20,220 nt of DNA from CANGYM01 sp044372405 (GCA_044372405.1 JBILRW010000025.1:1-20220); one strand, 5' to 3'; counted from the stretch's first letter, positions 6,948 through 14,919 are shown. The notes: generated from the sequence alone by a model not told the origin. A program made the numbers and translations.

Positions 6948-7253
6948 TTACCAACTTGATTTTGTAACACCGGGCAGTTGACCTGCAGAGGCCAACTCCC
7001 GCAATTTAATACGAGATAATCCGAACTTACGATAGACGCTGCGAGAGCGACCCGTCAAAGCACAAAGATTCCGCACGCGCACTTTGGCAGAGTTGCGGGG
7101 CATCTCAGAAAGCTTGCGAACCGCGTTCATTCGATCTTCCATAGGAACAGAGCGGTCTTTGATTTTCGCCACAAGAACTGTACGGCGCTCCAAAGCACTT
7201 GCGCTTTTGCGGCGGCGTTTTTTGTCTCGTTCTTTCATGCAGACTTTAGCCAT
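6948..7253 (-). CDS. rpsN: Small ribosomal subunit protein S14 (uS14), zinc-free form
   Basis: S14 is a late-binding 30S head protein. The 101-residue product is the long form without the CxxC zinc pairs. Typical parts are KERDKKRR near the start, MPRNSAKVRVRNLCALTGRS (51-70), and the strongly conserved end FGLSRIKLRELASAGQLPGV. The presence of this form is usual in alphaproteobacteria. It lies between rplE and rpsH in normal order with short gaps of 17 and six bases. Confidence 0.98.
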   Translation of the reverse strand: MAKVCMKERDKKRRRKSASALERRTVLVAKIKDRSVPMEDRMNAVRKLSEMPRNSAKVRVRNLCALTGRSRSVYRKFGLSRIKLRELASAGQLPGVTKSSW

Positions 7254-7270
7254 GAATGGGGTCTCTCACT

Positions 7271-7822
7271 TTAATTATAAAAGGGAAAACCAAAGGCTTT
7301 TAGCAAAGCCTTTGTATGATCCGCCTGGTTGCTACTGGAAACGATCACTATATCCATCCCGAAGACTTTGTCAATCTTATCATAGTCAATTTCTGGAAAG
7401 ATAATGTGTTCTTTAATACCGACCGCATAATTGCCTTGGGCGTCAAAAGATTTCCCGGAAACCCCGCGAAAATCTCGGATACGGGGCATGGCAATGGTTA
7501 CCAAACGATCCAAAAATTCGTACATGCGCTCGCGGCGCAACGTGACTTTACAGCCCATCAGCATTCCTTCACGCACTTTAAATGTTGCAATGGATTTTTT
7601 GGCGCGGGTAACAATGGGTTTTTGACCAGCCAGCAGGGCCAGGTCAGCCACCACTTTATCCAGCTTTTTGCTATCCTGAACGGCATCACCAAAACCAATG
7701 TTAATGACGATTTTTTCCAGTTTTGGCGTTTGCATAATATTAGTCAGGCCCAGCTCTTTCATCAGAGCTGGCCGAATCTCTTGCAAATACTGCTGCTTTA
7801 AACGGGGTTGAGACTCAGACAT
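7271..7822 (-). CDS. rplE: Large ribosomal subunit protein L5 (uL5)
   Basis: L5 carries 5S rRNA into the 50S subunit and contacts P-site tRNA. From ATG 7822 the product has 183 residues and begins MSESQPRLKQQY, as relatives do. The blocks KLEKIVINIGFGDA (34-47), GQKPIVTRAKKSIATFKVRE (66-85) and GNYAVGIKEHIIFPEI (130-145) are family signatures. The reading frame is open for a further 26 codons upstream, but that part lies inside rplX and is unlike L5, so I rejected the longer start. The start overlaps the rplX stop by eight bases. Confidence 0.97.
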   Translation of the reverse strand: MSESQPRLKQQYLQEIRPALMKELGLTNIMQTPKLEKIVINIGFGDAVQDSKKLDKVVADLALLAGQKPIVTRAKKSIATFKVREGMLMGCKVTLRRERMYEFLDRLVTIAMPRIRDFRGVSGKSFDAQGNYAVGIKEHIIFPEIDYDKIDKVFGMDIVIVSSSNQADHTKALLKAFGFPFYN

Positions 7823-8135
7823 CGATGATTTCTCCTGACTTTTTCGCATAACGGACCTTCTGGCCGTCCACAACTTTATACCCCACACGGGTGGGAACAT
7901 TCAGCTTGGGATCCACAATGGCGACATTGGAAACATCAATGGCTTTTTCAAAACGACGAATCCCGCCGGCATCCATCTGGGTTGGTTTTTGGTGTTTGGT
8001 GACAACATTAACACCATCCACAACCAATTTATTTTCAGAGGGCATAACCTTTAAGACTTTCCCACGTTTCCCCTTGTCCTTGCCCGAAAGAACAATGACA
8101 GTATCATCGCGTTTAATTTTGACTTTTTGTTTCAT
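7815..8135 (-). CDS. rplX: Large ribosomal subunit protein L24 (uL24)
   Basis: L24 is one of the initiators of 50S assembly and binds the 5' part of 23S rRNA. The KOW motif is visible as IKRDDTVIVLSGKDKGKRGK (4-23). It is followed by VDGVNVVTKHQKPTQ and the segment VSNVAIVDP. The length of 106 is normal. Its ATG shares one base with the rplN stop (TAATG), and its own stop is overlapped by rplE. This is the tightest part of the operon and suggests translational coupling across rpsQ-rplN-rplX-rplE. Confidence 0.98.
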   Translation of the reverse strand: MKQKVKIKRDDTVIVLSGKDKGKRGKVLKVMPSENKLVVDGVNVVTKHQKPTQMDAGGIRRFEKAIDVSNVAIVDPKLNVPTRVGYKVVDGQKVRYAKKSGEIIDV

Positions 8136-8503
8136 TACAAGACCTCCGGGGCCAACGATATAATTTTCATATAATTTCTTGCGCGAAGCTCCCGCGTAAC
8201 AGGACCAAAAATACGGGTCCCGACAGGTTCACCTTGCTTGTTGATAATCACGACGGCGTTGTTATCAAAGCGAATCAAAGAGTCATCTGGACGACGAACG
8301 CCAAAACGGGTACGAACCACCAAGGCACGGTGGACGTCACCTTTTTTGACTTTGCCCCGGGGAATGGCATCTTTAACCGAAACCACAATAACATCGCCAA
8401 TTTCGGCGGTTCTTTTTTTAGATCCCCCTAAAACTTTTACGCACATAACGGTTTTGGCACCAGAGTTGTCCGCAACATCCAGGCGGGTTTGCATTTGGAT
8501 CAT
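8135..8503 (-). CDS. rplN: Large ribosomal subunit protein L14 (uL14)
   Basis: L14 sits at the subunit interface, forms bridges to 16S rRNA and is the contact for the silencing factor RsfS. The 122-residue product begins MIQMQTRLDVADNSGAK, a nearly invariant start. It contains CVKVLGGSKKR, the segment VVVRTRFGVRRPD in the form ALVVRTRFGVRRPD, and ends IISLAPEVL. Its ATG overlaps the rpsQ stop by four bases (ATGA). No deviation from the family is seen. Confidence 0.98.
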   Translation of the reverse strand: MIQMQTRLDVADNSGAKTVMCVKVLGGSKKRTAEIGDVIVVSVKDAIPRGKVKKGDVHRALVVRTRFGVRRPDDSLIRFDNNAVVIINKQGEPVGTRIFGPVTRELRARNYMKIISLAPEVL

Positions 8504-8760
8504 GAGGAAGCTCCTTGGTCTGCTGAACCTGCATCGTCAATCAGGATCCAGGTTTTTCTTTTGGAAAGAGGACGGGACTCAACGATAGACACCAGATCGC
8601 CCTGGCGAGAACGGTTGCCTTCATCGTGGGCCAAAAATTTTTTCGAGCGCTTAATATACTTTTTATAAACGGGGTGTTTGACCGAACGCTCAACCAAAAC
8701 ACTGATGGTTTTGTCTTTGGCATCCTTAACAACAACACCTTGCATCACACGGCGGGGCAT
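8500..8760 (-). CDS. rpsQ: Small ribosomal subunit protein S17 (uS17)
   Basis: S17 is a primary 16S-binding protein with an OB fold. The family pattern is clear: MQGVVVKDAKDKTISVLVER (6-25), then HPVYKKYIKRSKKFLAHDE and GDLVSIVESRPLSKRKTW. The product has 86 residues. The last ten or so (AGSADQGASS) are a short unconserved tail, as is common in alphaproteobacteria. The gene lies 12 bases after rpmC and overlaps rplN. Confidence 0.97.
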   Translation of the reverse strand: MPRRVMQGVVVKDAKDKTISVLVERSVKHPVYKKYIKRSKKFLAHDEGNRSRQGDLVSIVESRPLSKRKTWILIDDAGSADQGASS

Positions 8761-8772
8761 AACAACAATCCT

Positions 8773-8973
8773 TTACGCGGGGTTATTAAGTAAGGTTTTG
8801 ATCTGAGCAATCCGACGACGCACAAAACGAAAACGGGTGGTATCTTCAACACCCCCGCTTTTCTTTTTAAAGCGCATGGCCATCAGTTCCCGCTGGGAAT
8901 GACGCAGAATGTCGTTTAATTCATCTTTAGTTTTGCCCCGCAAAAGGGAGGCTTTTCGATCCGCCAATTTCAT
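8773..8973 (-). CDS. rpmC: Large ribosomal subunit protein L29 (uL29)
   Basis: L29 is a small helical-hairpin protein beside the peptide exit tunnel and part of the docking area for trigger factor and SRP. The 66-residue product shows the usual two helices: an N-terminal one with KTKDELNDILRHSQRELMAM and a C-terminal one with RRRIAQIKTLLN. The order rplP-rpmC-rpsQ is normal, with gaps of five and 12 bases. Confidence 0.97.
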   Translation of the reverse strand: MKLADRKASLLRGKTKDELNDILRHSQRELMAMRFKKKSGGVEDTTRFRFVRRRIAQIKTLLNNPA

Positions 8974-8978
8974 AATTT

Positions 8979-9395
8979 TTACTCACAGGGCAAACGTTTA
9001 ACAAATTTTGATTGAATGGGCAACTTAGCATGAGCCAAGGCAAAAGCCTCGCGCGCTTGCTCTTCCGACACCCCTTCGATCTCAAACAAAATACGACCGG
9101 GGGCGACGCGACAAGCCCAAAATTCAGGGGCTCCTTTTCCACTTCCCATACGCACTTCTGCCGGTTTGCGGGACACAGGCAAATCAGGAAATACACGAAT
9201 CCAAAGTTTTCCCGCCCGGCGCAAGTAACGGGTAATGGCCCGACGCGCAGCCTCAATCTGGCGGGCCGTGATTCGGTCCGCTGTTTGGGCTTTCAGACCA
9301 AACTGGCCAAAGTTTAACCGATCACCGGCTTTTGTTTCGCCCTTGATACGGCCTTTATGGGCCTTGCGGTATTTCGTTTTTTTAGGGCTAAGCAT
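8979..9395 (-). CDS. rplP: Large ribosomal subunit protein L16 (uL16)
   Basis: L16 helps place the A-site tRNA and is required late in 50S assembly. The 138-residue protein begins MLSPKKTKYRKAHKGR. It contains GLKAQTADRITARQIEAARR (33-52), FPDLPVSRKP and the signature RMGSGKGAPEFWACRVAPGR (82-101). A clear GGAG ribosome-binding site lies six to seven bases before the ATG, in the 27-base gap after rpsC, one of the larger gaps in this part of the operon. Confidence 0.98.
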   Translation of the reverse strand: MLSPKKTKYRKAHKGRIKGETKAGDRLNFGQFGLKAQTADRITARQIEAARRAITRYLRRAGKLWIRVFPDLPVSRKPAEVRMGSGKGAPEFWACRVAPGRILFEIEGVSEEQAREAFALAHAKLPIQSKFVKRLPCE

Positions 9396-9422
9396 GCCTG
9401 ACTCCGTTACCTATATCTACAT

Positions 9423-10082
9423 CTATGCGACAGCGCGCAATTCTTCGCGCTCGCCATCTTTGAGAATTTCACCTTTGTAAATCCAGACCTTAATACCAAT
9501 AACGCCGTAGGTTGTCAAAGCCTCTGCCTCACCATAATCAATGTCGGCGCGCAAGGTGTGCAAAGGAACACGACCCTCGCGGTACCATTCCATCCGTGCA
9601 ATTTCGGCGCCGCCCAAACGACCGCTACAGTTAATTCGAATGCCTTCTGCGCCAAAACGTAAGGCCGACTGAACCACACGACGCATGGCCCGACGAAAGG
9701 CCACCCGTTTTTCCAACTGAGACGCCACGTTCTGCGCCACCAACCTGGCTTCAATTTCAGGCTTACGAACCTCAACAATGTTGATTTGAACATCGCGCCC
9801 AACAAATTTGGCCAGGTCCTTCCGCAGTAATTCAATATCCGTCCCTTTTTTACCAATAATCAAACCCGGACGACCTGAGTGCAGGTTGATGATGGGCTTA
9901 TTGGCAGGACGTTCAATGACAATTTTGCTAATATAAGCCGTCTTTAAGCGTTTTTCCAAATAACGGCGAATTTCCAAATCCTGAAGAAGCGTTTCCTGGT
10001 AAGATTTTCCAGCAAACCAGCGAGAATCCCAGTCTTTATTAATCTTCAAACGGAACCCAATGGGATTGACTTTCTGACCCAT
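9423..10082 (-). CDS. rpsC: Small ribosomal subunit protein S3 (uS3)
   Basis: S3 lies at the mRNA entry channel of the 30S subunit and has helicase-supporting basic residues. It begins MGQKVNPIGFRLKINKDWDS. The KH type II domain contains the GKKG loop at 77-80 within RPGLIIGKKGTDIELL. The C-terminal domain shows FRRAMRRVVQSALRFGAEGI and the end GEIL.DGE. Length 219 is normal for alphaproteobacteria. It stands three bases after rplV. Confidence 0.98.
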   Translation of the reverse strand: MGQKVNPIGFRLKINKDWDSRWFAGKSYQETLLQDLEIRRYLEKRLKTAYISKIVIERPANKPIINLHSGRPGLIIGKKGTDIELLRKDLAKFVGRDVQINIVEVRKPEIEARLVAQNVASQLEKRVAFRRAMRRVVQSALRFGAEGIRINCSGRLGGAEIARMEWYREGRVPLHTLRADIDYGEAEALTTYGVIGIKVWIYKGEILKDGEREELRAVA

Positions 10083-10085
10083 AAC

Positions 10086-10430
10086 CTAAATCTCCTCTTC
10101 TGCCAGAATAACGGTGATACGACTGACAGGCTTTACAATACGCGCGCCACGGCCACGGGCCCGGGCCCGAAAACGCTTCATAACCAAGCTTTTGCCGACG
10201 AAGGCTTCTTTAACGTACAAACGATCCACATCCAAACCATGGTTGTGCTCAGCATTAGCAATGGCAGAGTTCAGGGTTTTTAATACCACATCAGCCACGC
10301 GTTTCTGAGAAAAATTCAAAATATGAATAGCATCTTGAACATGTTTTTGGCGAATGCTACCCGCAACAATGTTAAGTTTTTGGGGGCTGCTGCGCACAAC
10401 AGTGTTCATGGCTTGGACAAGACGGCTCAT
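10086..10430 (-). CDS. rplV: Large ribosomal subunit protein L22 (uL22)
   Basis: L22 lines the peptide exit tunnel; its long beta-hairpin narrows the tunnel and is a site of macrolide resistance. The hairpin region is at about 85-105 and contains FRARARGRGARIVKPVSRIT. The globular part shows SPQKLNIVAGSIR and LKTLNSAIANAEHNHGLD. The length is 114 residues. No insertion or deletion in the hairpin is obvious. The gene lies eight bases after rpsS. Confidence 0.97.
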   Translation of the reverse strand: MSRLVQAMNTVVRSSPQKLNIVAGSIRQKHVQDAIHILNFSQKRVADVVLKTLNSAIANAEHNHGLDVDRLYVKEAFVGKSLVMKRFRARARGRGARIVKPVSRITVILAEEEI

Positions 10431-10438
10431 AAGATAAC

Positions 10439-10717
10439 CTATTTCTTTTTCGCTTTTTTATCAGCACCATGACCCAAAAAGGTCCGGGTGGGCGCAAATT
10501 CACCGAGCTTGTGACCGATCATTTCTTCGTTCACTGTCACGGGGACAAACTTCTTGCCATTATACACACCAAAGGTCAAGCCCACAAAATTGGGCAGGAT
10601 GGTCGAGCGGCGGGACCAGGTCTTTATAATATCGCGACGGCCCGAAGAGGCAACTTTGGCGGCTTTATCAATCAGGTACCCATCAACAAAGGGACCCTTC
10701 CAAACAGAGCGTGGCAT
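10439..10717 (-). CDS. rpsS: Small ribosomal subunit protein S19 (uS19)
   Basis: S19 is a 30S head protein near the A site and forms intersubunit bridges with L5. The 92-residue product begins MPRSVWKGPFVDGYL and contains IKTWSRRSTILPNFVGLTFG (31-50) and the signature MIGHKLGEFAPTRTFLGH (66-83), ending in a lysine-rich tail. An AAGGA ribosome-binding site lies in the 12-base gap after rplB. Confidence 0.98.
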   Translation of the reverse strand: MPRSVWKGPFVDGYLIDKAAKVASSGRRDIIKTWSRRSTILPNFVGLTFGVYNGKKFVPVTVNEEMIGHKLGEFAPTRTFLGHGADKKAKKK

Positions 10718-10729
10718 ATCGAATGTCCT

Positions 10730-11557
10730 TTATTTCTGATAACGTCGTTTAACAATATATTTGGACGTCGCTTTGTTGCGGCGGGTCCGTTTTCCTTTGG
10801 TGGGCTGACCCCACGGGCTGACCGGATGACGGCCTCCGGAAGTTTTACCTTCTCCTCCACCATGCGGGTGATCCACAGGGTTCATGGCCACACCACGAAC
10901 ATGGGGACGACGGCCTTTCCAGCGATTTCGACCCGCTTTTCCCAGATTTTCGTTCTGGTGGTCCGGATTGGAAACCATACCAATGGTGGCATAACAGGTG
11001 GTGAGCACCAAACGCACTTCGCCCGAAGAGAGGCGAAGTTGGGCATACCCCTGATCCCGAGCTACCAGCTGAACGGAGGATCCAGCACTGCGGGCCAACT
11101 GCCCCCCTTTACCGGGCTTCATTTCAACATTGTGAACCACGGCTCCGAGGGGAATGTTAGACAAAGGCAGCGCATTGCCAATTTGAATGTCGGCTTTTTC
11201 ACTGGCAATGACTTTATCACCGGCCTTTAATTTTTGGGGGGCCAAAATATAGGCCTTTTCGCCATCCTCATAAATGACCAGGGCGATATAGGCGGTGCGG
11301 TTGGGATCGTACTCCAAACGCTCCACGGTGGCCACAACATCGCGTTTGGACCGTTTAAAATCCACCTGACGATACAGACGCTTATGACGGGGACCAATGT
11401 TACGGTTCGTCGCACGACCCAGGTTGTTGCGACCCCCCGTAGCGGACAAGCCAGAAACCAGGCTTTTTTCTGGGCGACCTTTCCACAAATCCGGAGACGT
11501 CGAAAGAATCAATCCCCGGGTTCCCGGGGTAATCGGTTTATAGGCTTTTAAGGCCAT
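10730..11557 (-). CDS. rplB: Large ribosomal subunit protein L2 (uL2)
   Basis: L2 is one of the most conserved 50S proteins, needed for subunit joining and peptidyl transferase activity. The 275-residue product has the OB-like and SH3-like domains of the family. It carries the hallmark MNPVDHPHGGGEGK at 225-238, in which His230 corresponds to the functionally important histidine. Other signatures are GRNNLGRATNRNIGPRHKR (42-60) and the basic end. A GGAG inside the end of rplW precedes the ATG, and only two bases separate the genes. Confidence 0.99.
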   Translation of the reverse strand: MALKAYKPITPGTRGLILSTSPDLWKGRPEKSLVSGLSATGGRNNLGRATNRNIGPRHKRLYRQVDFKRSKRDVVATVERLEYDPNRTAYIALVIYEDGEKAYILAPQKLKAGDKVIASEKADIQIGNALPLSNIPLGAVVHNVEMKPGKGGQLARSAGSSVQLVARDQGYAQLRLSSGEVRLVLTTCYATIGMVSNPDHQNENLGKAGRNRWKGRRPHVRGVAMNPVDHPHGGGEGKTSGGRHPVSPWGQPTKGKRTRRNKATSKYIVKRRYQK

Positions 11558-11559
11558 GA

Positions 11560-11883
11560 CTAGACTCCATCAAAAAAATTAAGGGTTTCACCGGCCTTTA
11601 ACGTAATAATGGCCTTTTTCGTCCCAGAACGGTGCCCAATAGTTCCCTTAAAACGCTTGGTCTTGGCGGGCAAATTGATGATGTTGACCTTTTCAACCAC
11701 CACAGAAAAAACCTCTTTCATAGCCAGCTTCACATCATTTTTTGTGGCTTTGGGCAAAATTTCAAAAACAACCTTGTTGCCAATCTCCCCTTGATGGGTT
11801 GATTTTTCCGTCACGATGGGGCGACGGAGGATATCAAACGAGCTGATTTTGGCTTTTTTTGTTAAAAGGAGACCTTGTTTCAT
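11560..11883 (-). CDS. rplW: Large ribosomal subunit protein L23 (uL23)
   Basis: L23 surrounds the exit tunnel and is the main docking site for trigger factor and SRP. The 107 residues include FDILRRPIVTEKST (16-29), VVFEILPKATKNDVKLAMKE and the loop LPAKTKRFKGTIGHRSGTKK. The first 15 residues are a short basic extension before the core. The ATG overlaps the rplD stop by four bases, and a shorter start would leave a gap without a better ribosome-binding site. Confidence 0.97.
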   Translation of the reverse strand: MKQGLLLTKKAKISSFDILRRPIVTEKSTHQGEIGNKVVFEILPKATKNDVKLAMKEVFSVVVEKVNIINLPAKTKRFKGTIGHRSGTKKAIITLKAGETLNFFDGV

Positions 11884-12506
11884 AACGCAAACCTTTGCTC
11901 AATGGCTTCTTTGGCCGCAACCGTGATGACCACGTGACGAGCCTGCAACAAACTATAAACATTGAGGCCCTCTAAGGCCAACAAACGAACATCTTTCAGG
12001 TTACGCAGGGCACGGACGAAGGGGGCATCCATGTCGGCCTGATTGACAATAAAAAGGGGCTTCACCAAACCCAACTTTTTTGCCCAGGCAGAGGCATCCT
12101 TGGCTTTTTCAAAAGCGGGATACTGATCAACAACAATCAAGGAACGGTCGTTACACTTGGAAGAAAGCGCGTGCTTTAATCCCAAAACGCGAATTTTTTT
12201 GTTCAAAGAATAGCCATGATCCCGCACAACAGGCCCAAAAATCGTGGCCCCGCCGCGAAACTGAGGAGAGCGCAAGGAACCCTGACGGGCATTCCCTGTG
12301 CCTTTTTGCTTATAGGGCTTTCGGGTTGTCCCCTGAATATCGGAAATCCCCTTGGTTTTGTGACAACCGGAGCGACGCTTGTCCAGCTGCCACTGAACAA
12401 CCCGGGCAATGATATCGGGGCGAAGAGGGGACAGGGCAAAAATATCGTCCCTTAAGACCAGATCAGTGGCCTGAAGATCGGATCCTGTGAGGAGGGCGTA
12501 CTGCAT
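11880..12506 (-). CDS. rplD: Large ribosomal subunit protein L4 (uL4)
   Basis: L4 binds 23S rRNA and extends a long loop into the exit tunnel. The loop region is seen as PYKQKGTGNARQGSLRSPQF (64-83), followed by RGGATIFGPVVRDHGYSLNK. The C-terminal half shows LNVYSLLQARHVVIT. The length is 208. In E. coli L4 also represses the S10 operon through its leader; the very short leader here (about 40 bases) leaves little room for that hairpin. The Shine-Dalgarno sequence is weak, in the ten-base gap after rplC. Confidence 0.97.
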   Translation of the reverse strand: MQYALLTGSDLQATDLVLRDDIFALSPLRPDIIARVVQWQLDKRRSGCHKTKGISDIQGTTRKPYKQKGTGNARQGSLRSPQFRGGATIFGPVVRDHGYSLNKKIRVLGLKHALSSKCNDRSLIVVDQYPAFEKAKDASAWAKKLGLVKPLFIVNQADMDAPFVRALRNLKDVRLLALEGLNVYSLLQARHVVITVAAKEAIEQRFAL

Positions 12507-12516
12507 AAAACGACTC

Positions 12517-13293
12517 TTAACTTTCTAACGTATCATCAGAGGCAACATCGGAAGGGGCAACATCCGGAATCACGTCATTGTGTTCAGGGTGCGCAGATTC
12601 AGGCGTTTGTTCCAAAGGCTGCGCAAAAGACGCAGGGAAAGGCAGGTTTTCAAACGGTGCTTTAACAGCATCCTGAATCAAAACAAAACTGTTTTTGGCG
12701 CCGGGAATGCTTCCCTTCACAAAAACCAAACCACGGGTCACGTCCGTTTCAATGATCTCTAAATTTTGCTGGGTGACACGCACGTCCCCCATGTGACCGG
12801 CCATTTTTTTGCCCTTAAAGACCTTGCCCGGATCCTGACGTTGACCGGTGGATCCATGGGAACGGTGACTGATGGACACCCCGTGGGACGCCCGAAGACC
12901 CCCGAAATTGTGACGCTTCATGGCACCGGCGAATCCCTTACCAATGGAGGTTCCAACAACATCCACCTTTTGGCCCACAACAAAGTGGTCGGCCTGAAAA
13001 ACGGAGCCAACGTCAACAAACGCTTCAGCTTCAACGCGAAATTCGCGCACAATGGCTTTGGGAGAGATATTCGTGTTGGCATACTGAACACGCTGGGCTT
13101 TGTTGACGCGAGATGCGCGACGATGGCCCGCACCCAACACGATGGCCGTGTAACCATCGCGATCCTGGGTCCGCTGACCAATAACCTGACAGCACTCTAA
13201 ACTCAGAACGGTCACGGGAGAGGCCACACCATCGCTGGAAAAACGACGGGTCATCCCCATTTTCTTTGCAATTAAACCGGTACGCTTTATCAT
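12517..13293 (-). CDS. rplC: Large ribosomal subunit protein L3 (uL3) with acidic C-terminal tail
   Basis: L3 starts 50S assembly and reaches the peptidyl transferase centre. The core at 1-211 is typical: MIKRTGLIAKKMGMTRRF at the start, GTSIGKGFAGAMKRHNFGG, then HRSHGSTGQRQDPGKVFKGK (143-162) with the loop that is glutamine-methylated by PrmB in relatives. After FVLIQDAVK comes about 47 extra residues rich in Pro, Asp, Glu and Ser. Most bacterial L3 proteins end near 205-220. A strong AAGGAG precedes ATG 13293. The tail is in frame to a stop ten bases before rplD. Confidence 0.97.
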   Translation of the reverse strand: MIKRTGLIAKKMGMTRRFSSDGVASPVTVLSLECCQVIGQRTQDRDGYTAIVLGAGHRRASRVNKAQRVQYANTNISPKAIVREFRVEAEAFVDVGSVFQADHFVVGQKVDVVGTSIGKGFAGAMKRHNFGGLRASHGVSISHRSHGSTGQRQDPGKVFKGKKMAGHMGDVRVTQQNLEIIETDVTRGLVFVKGSIPGAKNSFVLIQDAVKAPFENLPFPASFAQPLEQTPESAHPEHNDVIPDVAPSDVASDDTLES

Positions 13294-13304
13294 TGTTTCT
13301 CTCC

Positions 13305-13634
13305 TTAAGCCGCAGCCCCGACGGGGGTCAGCTTAATTTGTACATCTACACCCGAAGGCAATTCCAATTTCATCAGGGCATCCACCGTCTGAGGGGTAGG
13401 GCTGAGAATATCAATGAGCCGCTTGTGCGTACGCATTTCAAATTGTTCACGAGACTTTTTATTGACGTGCGGAGACCGCAAAACCGTAAAGCGCTCAATC
13501 CGCGTCGGCAAAGGAACAGGACCGTGCAGCTTAGAGCCCGTACGTTTCACCGTATCCACGATCTGCTCAGCGGATTTATCCAAAATCCGGTGATCAAACG
13601 CCCGAAGGTGCACTCGAATGGTTTGTGCGTCCAT
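13305..13634 (-). CDS. rpsJ: Small ribosomal subunit protein S10 (uS10)
   Basis: S10 is a 30S head protein that in many bacteria also pairs with NusB in transcription antitermination. I chose ATG 13634, which gives 109 residues beginning MDAQTIRVHLRAFDHRILD. An upstream in-frame ATG (13655) would add seven residues unlike the family. Signatures are GPVPLPTRIERFTVLRSPHV (45-64) and KKSREQFEMRTHKRLIDI. The C-terminal six or so residues extend slightly beyond the usual end. It is the first gene of the S10 part and follows the promoter described at 13680-13708. Confidence 0.97.
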   Translation of the reverse strand: MDAQTIRVHLRAFDHRILDKSAEQIVDTVKRTGSKLHGPVPLPTRIERFTVLRSPHVNKKSREQFEMRTHKRLIDILSPTPQTVDALMKLELPSGVDVQIKLTPVGAAA

Positions 13635-13664
13635 AATTGATTCTCGTATCCACAACGTTCACAG

Positions 13665-13696
13665 AAAAAAAGAGGCCGCATTATGCAGCCTCTTTT
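13665..13696 (-). terminator. Intrinsic terminator after tuf
   Basis: On the - strand AAAAGAGGC (13696-13688) pairs perfectly with GCCTCTTTT, and seven T residues follow, ending at 13665. The loop contains a minor GCA/TGC pairing. It lies 17 bases after the tuf stop. It is a textbook Rho-independent terminator and would end fusA-tuf transcripts before rpsJ. Confidence 0.8.
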
Positions 13697-13708
13697 GGGG
13701 CATGTAAA
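13680..13708 (-). promoter_or_regulatory. Promoter for the S10 operon nested in the tuf terminator
   Basis: On the - strand TTTACA (13708-13703) and CATAAT (13685-13680) are separated by exactly 17 bases. Each matches the sigma-70 consensus in five of six positions. The -10 element lies in the loop of the tuf terminator. Transcription would begin near 13673, about 40 bases before the rpsJ ATG. A transcript begun there lacks the left arm of the stem and cannot form the terminator. This is read from sequence only. Confidence 0.65.
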
Positions 13709-13713
13709 GACCT

Positions 13714-14889
13714 TTATTTAATAATCTTACTGACAACACCGGCGCCCACGGTACGGCCACCCTCACGGATAGCAAAGCGCAAACCTTCGTCCATGGCGAT
13801 GGGATTGATCAGCTCGATTTCCATTTCCACGTTATCACCAGGAATGACCATTTCTTTGCCTTCAGGCAGTTTAATTGCACCCGTAACGTCCGTGGTTCGG
13901 AAGTAAAACTGAGGGCGGTAGTTTGAGAAAAACGGCGTGTGACGGCCACCCTCCTCTTTGCTTAAGATATAACACTCACACTTAAAGGTCGTGTGGGGGG
14001 TAATGCTGCCGGGCTTGGCCAAAACCTGACCCCGCTCAACATCTTCACGCTTGGTTCCACGGAGCAGAACACCCACGTTGTCCCCGGCTTGACCTTGGTC
14101 AAGCAGTTTACGGAACATTTCTACACCGGTGACAGTTGTTTTTTGGGTCTTGTTAATCCCAACGATTTCAACTTCCTCACCCACCTTGACAATACCGGAT
14201 TCGATACGGCCGGTGACAACGGTACCACGGCCAGAGATTGAGAACACATCCTCAATGGGCATCAGGAAGGTCTTCTCGATGGGACGGGACGGCGTGGGAA
14301 TGGCTTTATCAACAGCCGCCAGCAGATCACGGACTTTGTTTTCGCCGATTTCGGGGTTGCGGCCCTCTAGCGCGGCCAAAGCAGACCCAGCGACGATGGG
14401 GATATTATCGCCATCAAATCCGTATTTGCTGAGCAATTCACGGATTTCCATTTCAACCAGTTCCAATAATTCAGGGTCATCCACCTGGTCAACTTTGTTC
14501 AGGAAAACAACCAGGGCAGGAACACCCACCTGACGGGCGAGCAAGATGTGCTCCCGCGTTTGGGGCATCGGTCCATCGGCCGCATTCACCACCAGAATCG
14601 CACCATCCATCTGGGCGGCACCAGTGATCATGTTTTTCACGTAATCGGCGTGTCCAGGACAGTCCACGTGGGCGTAGTGACGGTCAGCGGTTTCATATTC
14701 AACGTGGGCGGTGTTAATGGTAATCCCACGGGCTTTTTCTTCGGGGGCAGCGTCGATCTGAGAGTAATCTCTGAACTCACCAAAATATTTGGTAATGGCC
14801 GCAGTCAAGGTTGTTTTTCCATGGTCAACGTGACCGATGGTGCCGATGTTAACGTGGGGTTTGTTCCGTTCAAATTTTGCCTTTGCCAT
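13714..14889 (-). CDS. tuf: Elongation factor Tu
   Basis: EF-Tu brings aminoacyl-tRNA to the ribosome as a GTP complex. The 391-residue protein has GHVDHGKT (19-26), DCPGH (76-80) and NKVD (131-134) as G1, G3 and G4 motifs. The effector region is RGITINTAH (54-62). Domains II and III follow with GRGTVVTGRIE and the end GRTVGAGVVSKII. An AGGTAGGA tract precedes the ATG. It lies 30 bases after fusA and is followed by an intrinsic terminator. It is the only tuf in the window; whether a second copy exists elsewhere cannot be seen. Confidence 0.99.
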   Translation of the reverse strand: MAKAKFERNKPHVNIGTIGHVDHGKTTLTAAITKYFGEFRDYSQIDAAPEEKARGITINTAHVEYETADRHYAHVDCPGHADYVKNMITGAAQMDGAILVVNAADGPMPQTREHILLARQVGVPALVVFLNKVDQVDDPELLELVEMEIRELLSKYGFDGDNIPIVAGSALAALEGRNPEIGENKVRDLLAAVDKAIPTPSRPIEKTFLMPIEDVFSISGRGTVVTGRIESGIVKVGEEVEIVGINKTQKTTVTGVEMFRKLLDQGQAGDNVGVLLRGTKREDVERGQVLAKPGSITPHTTFKCECYILSKEEGGRHTPFFSNYRPQFYFRTTDVTGAIKLPEGKEMVIPGDNVEMEIELINPIAMDEGLRFAIREGGRTVGAGVVSKIIK

Positions 14890-14919
14890 GGTGTTCCTAC
14901 CTTTTTCGTTAGTTTTTCA

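Noticed and set aside
10469..11230. 253-residue frame on the + strand
   Set aside because: It lies antisense to rplB and rpsS, whose identities are certain; long shadow frames are common opposite ribosomal protein genes.
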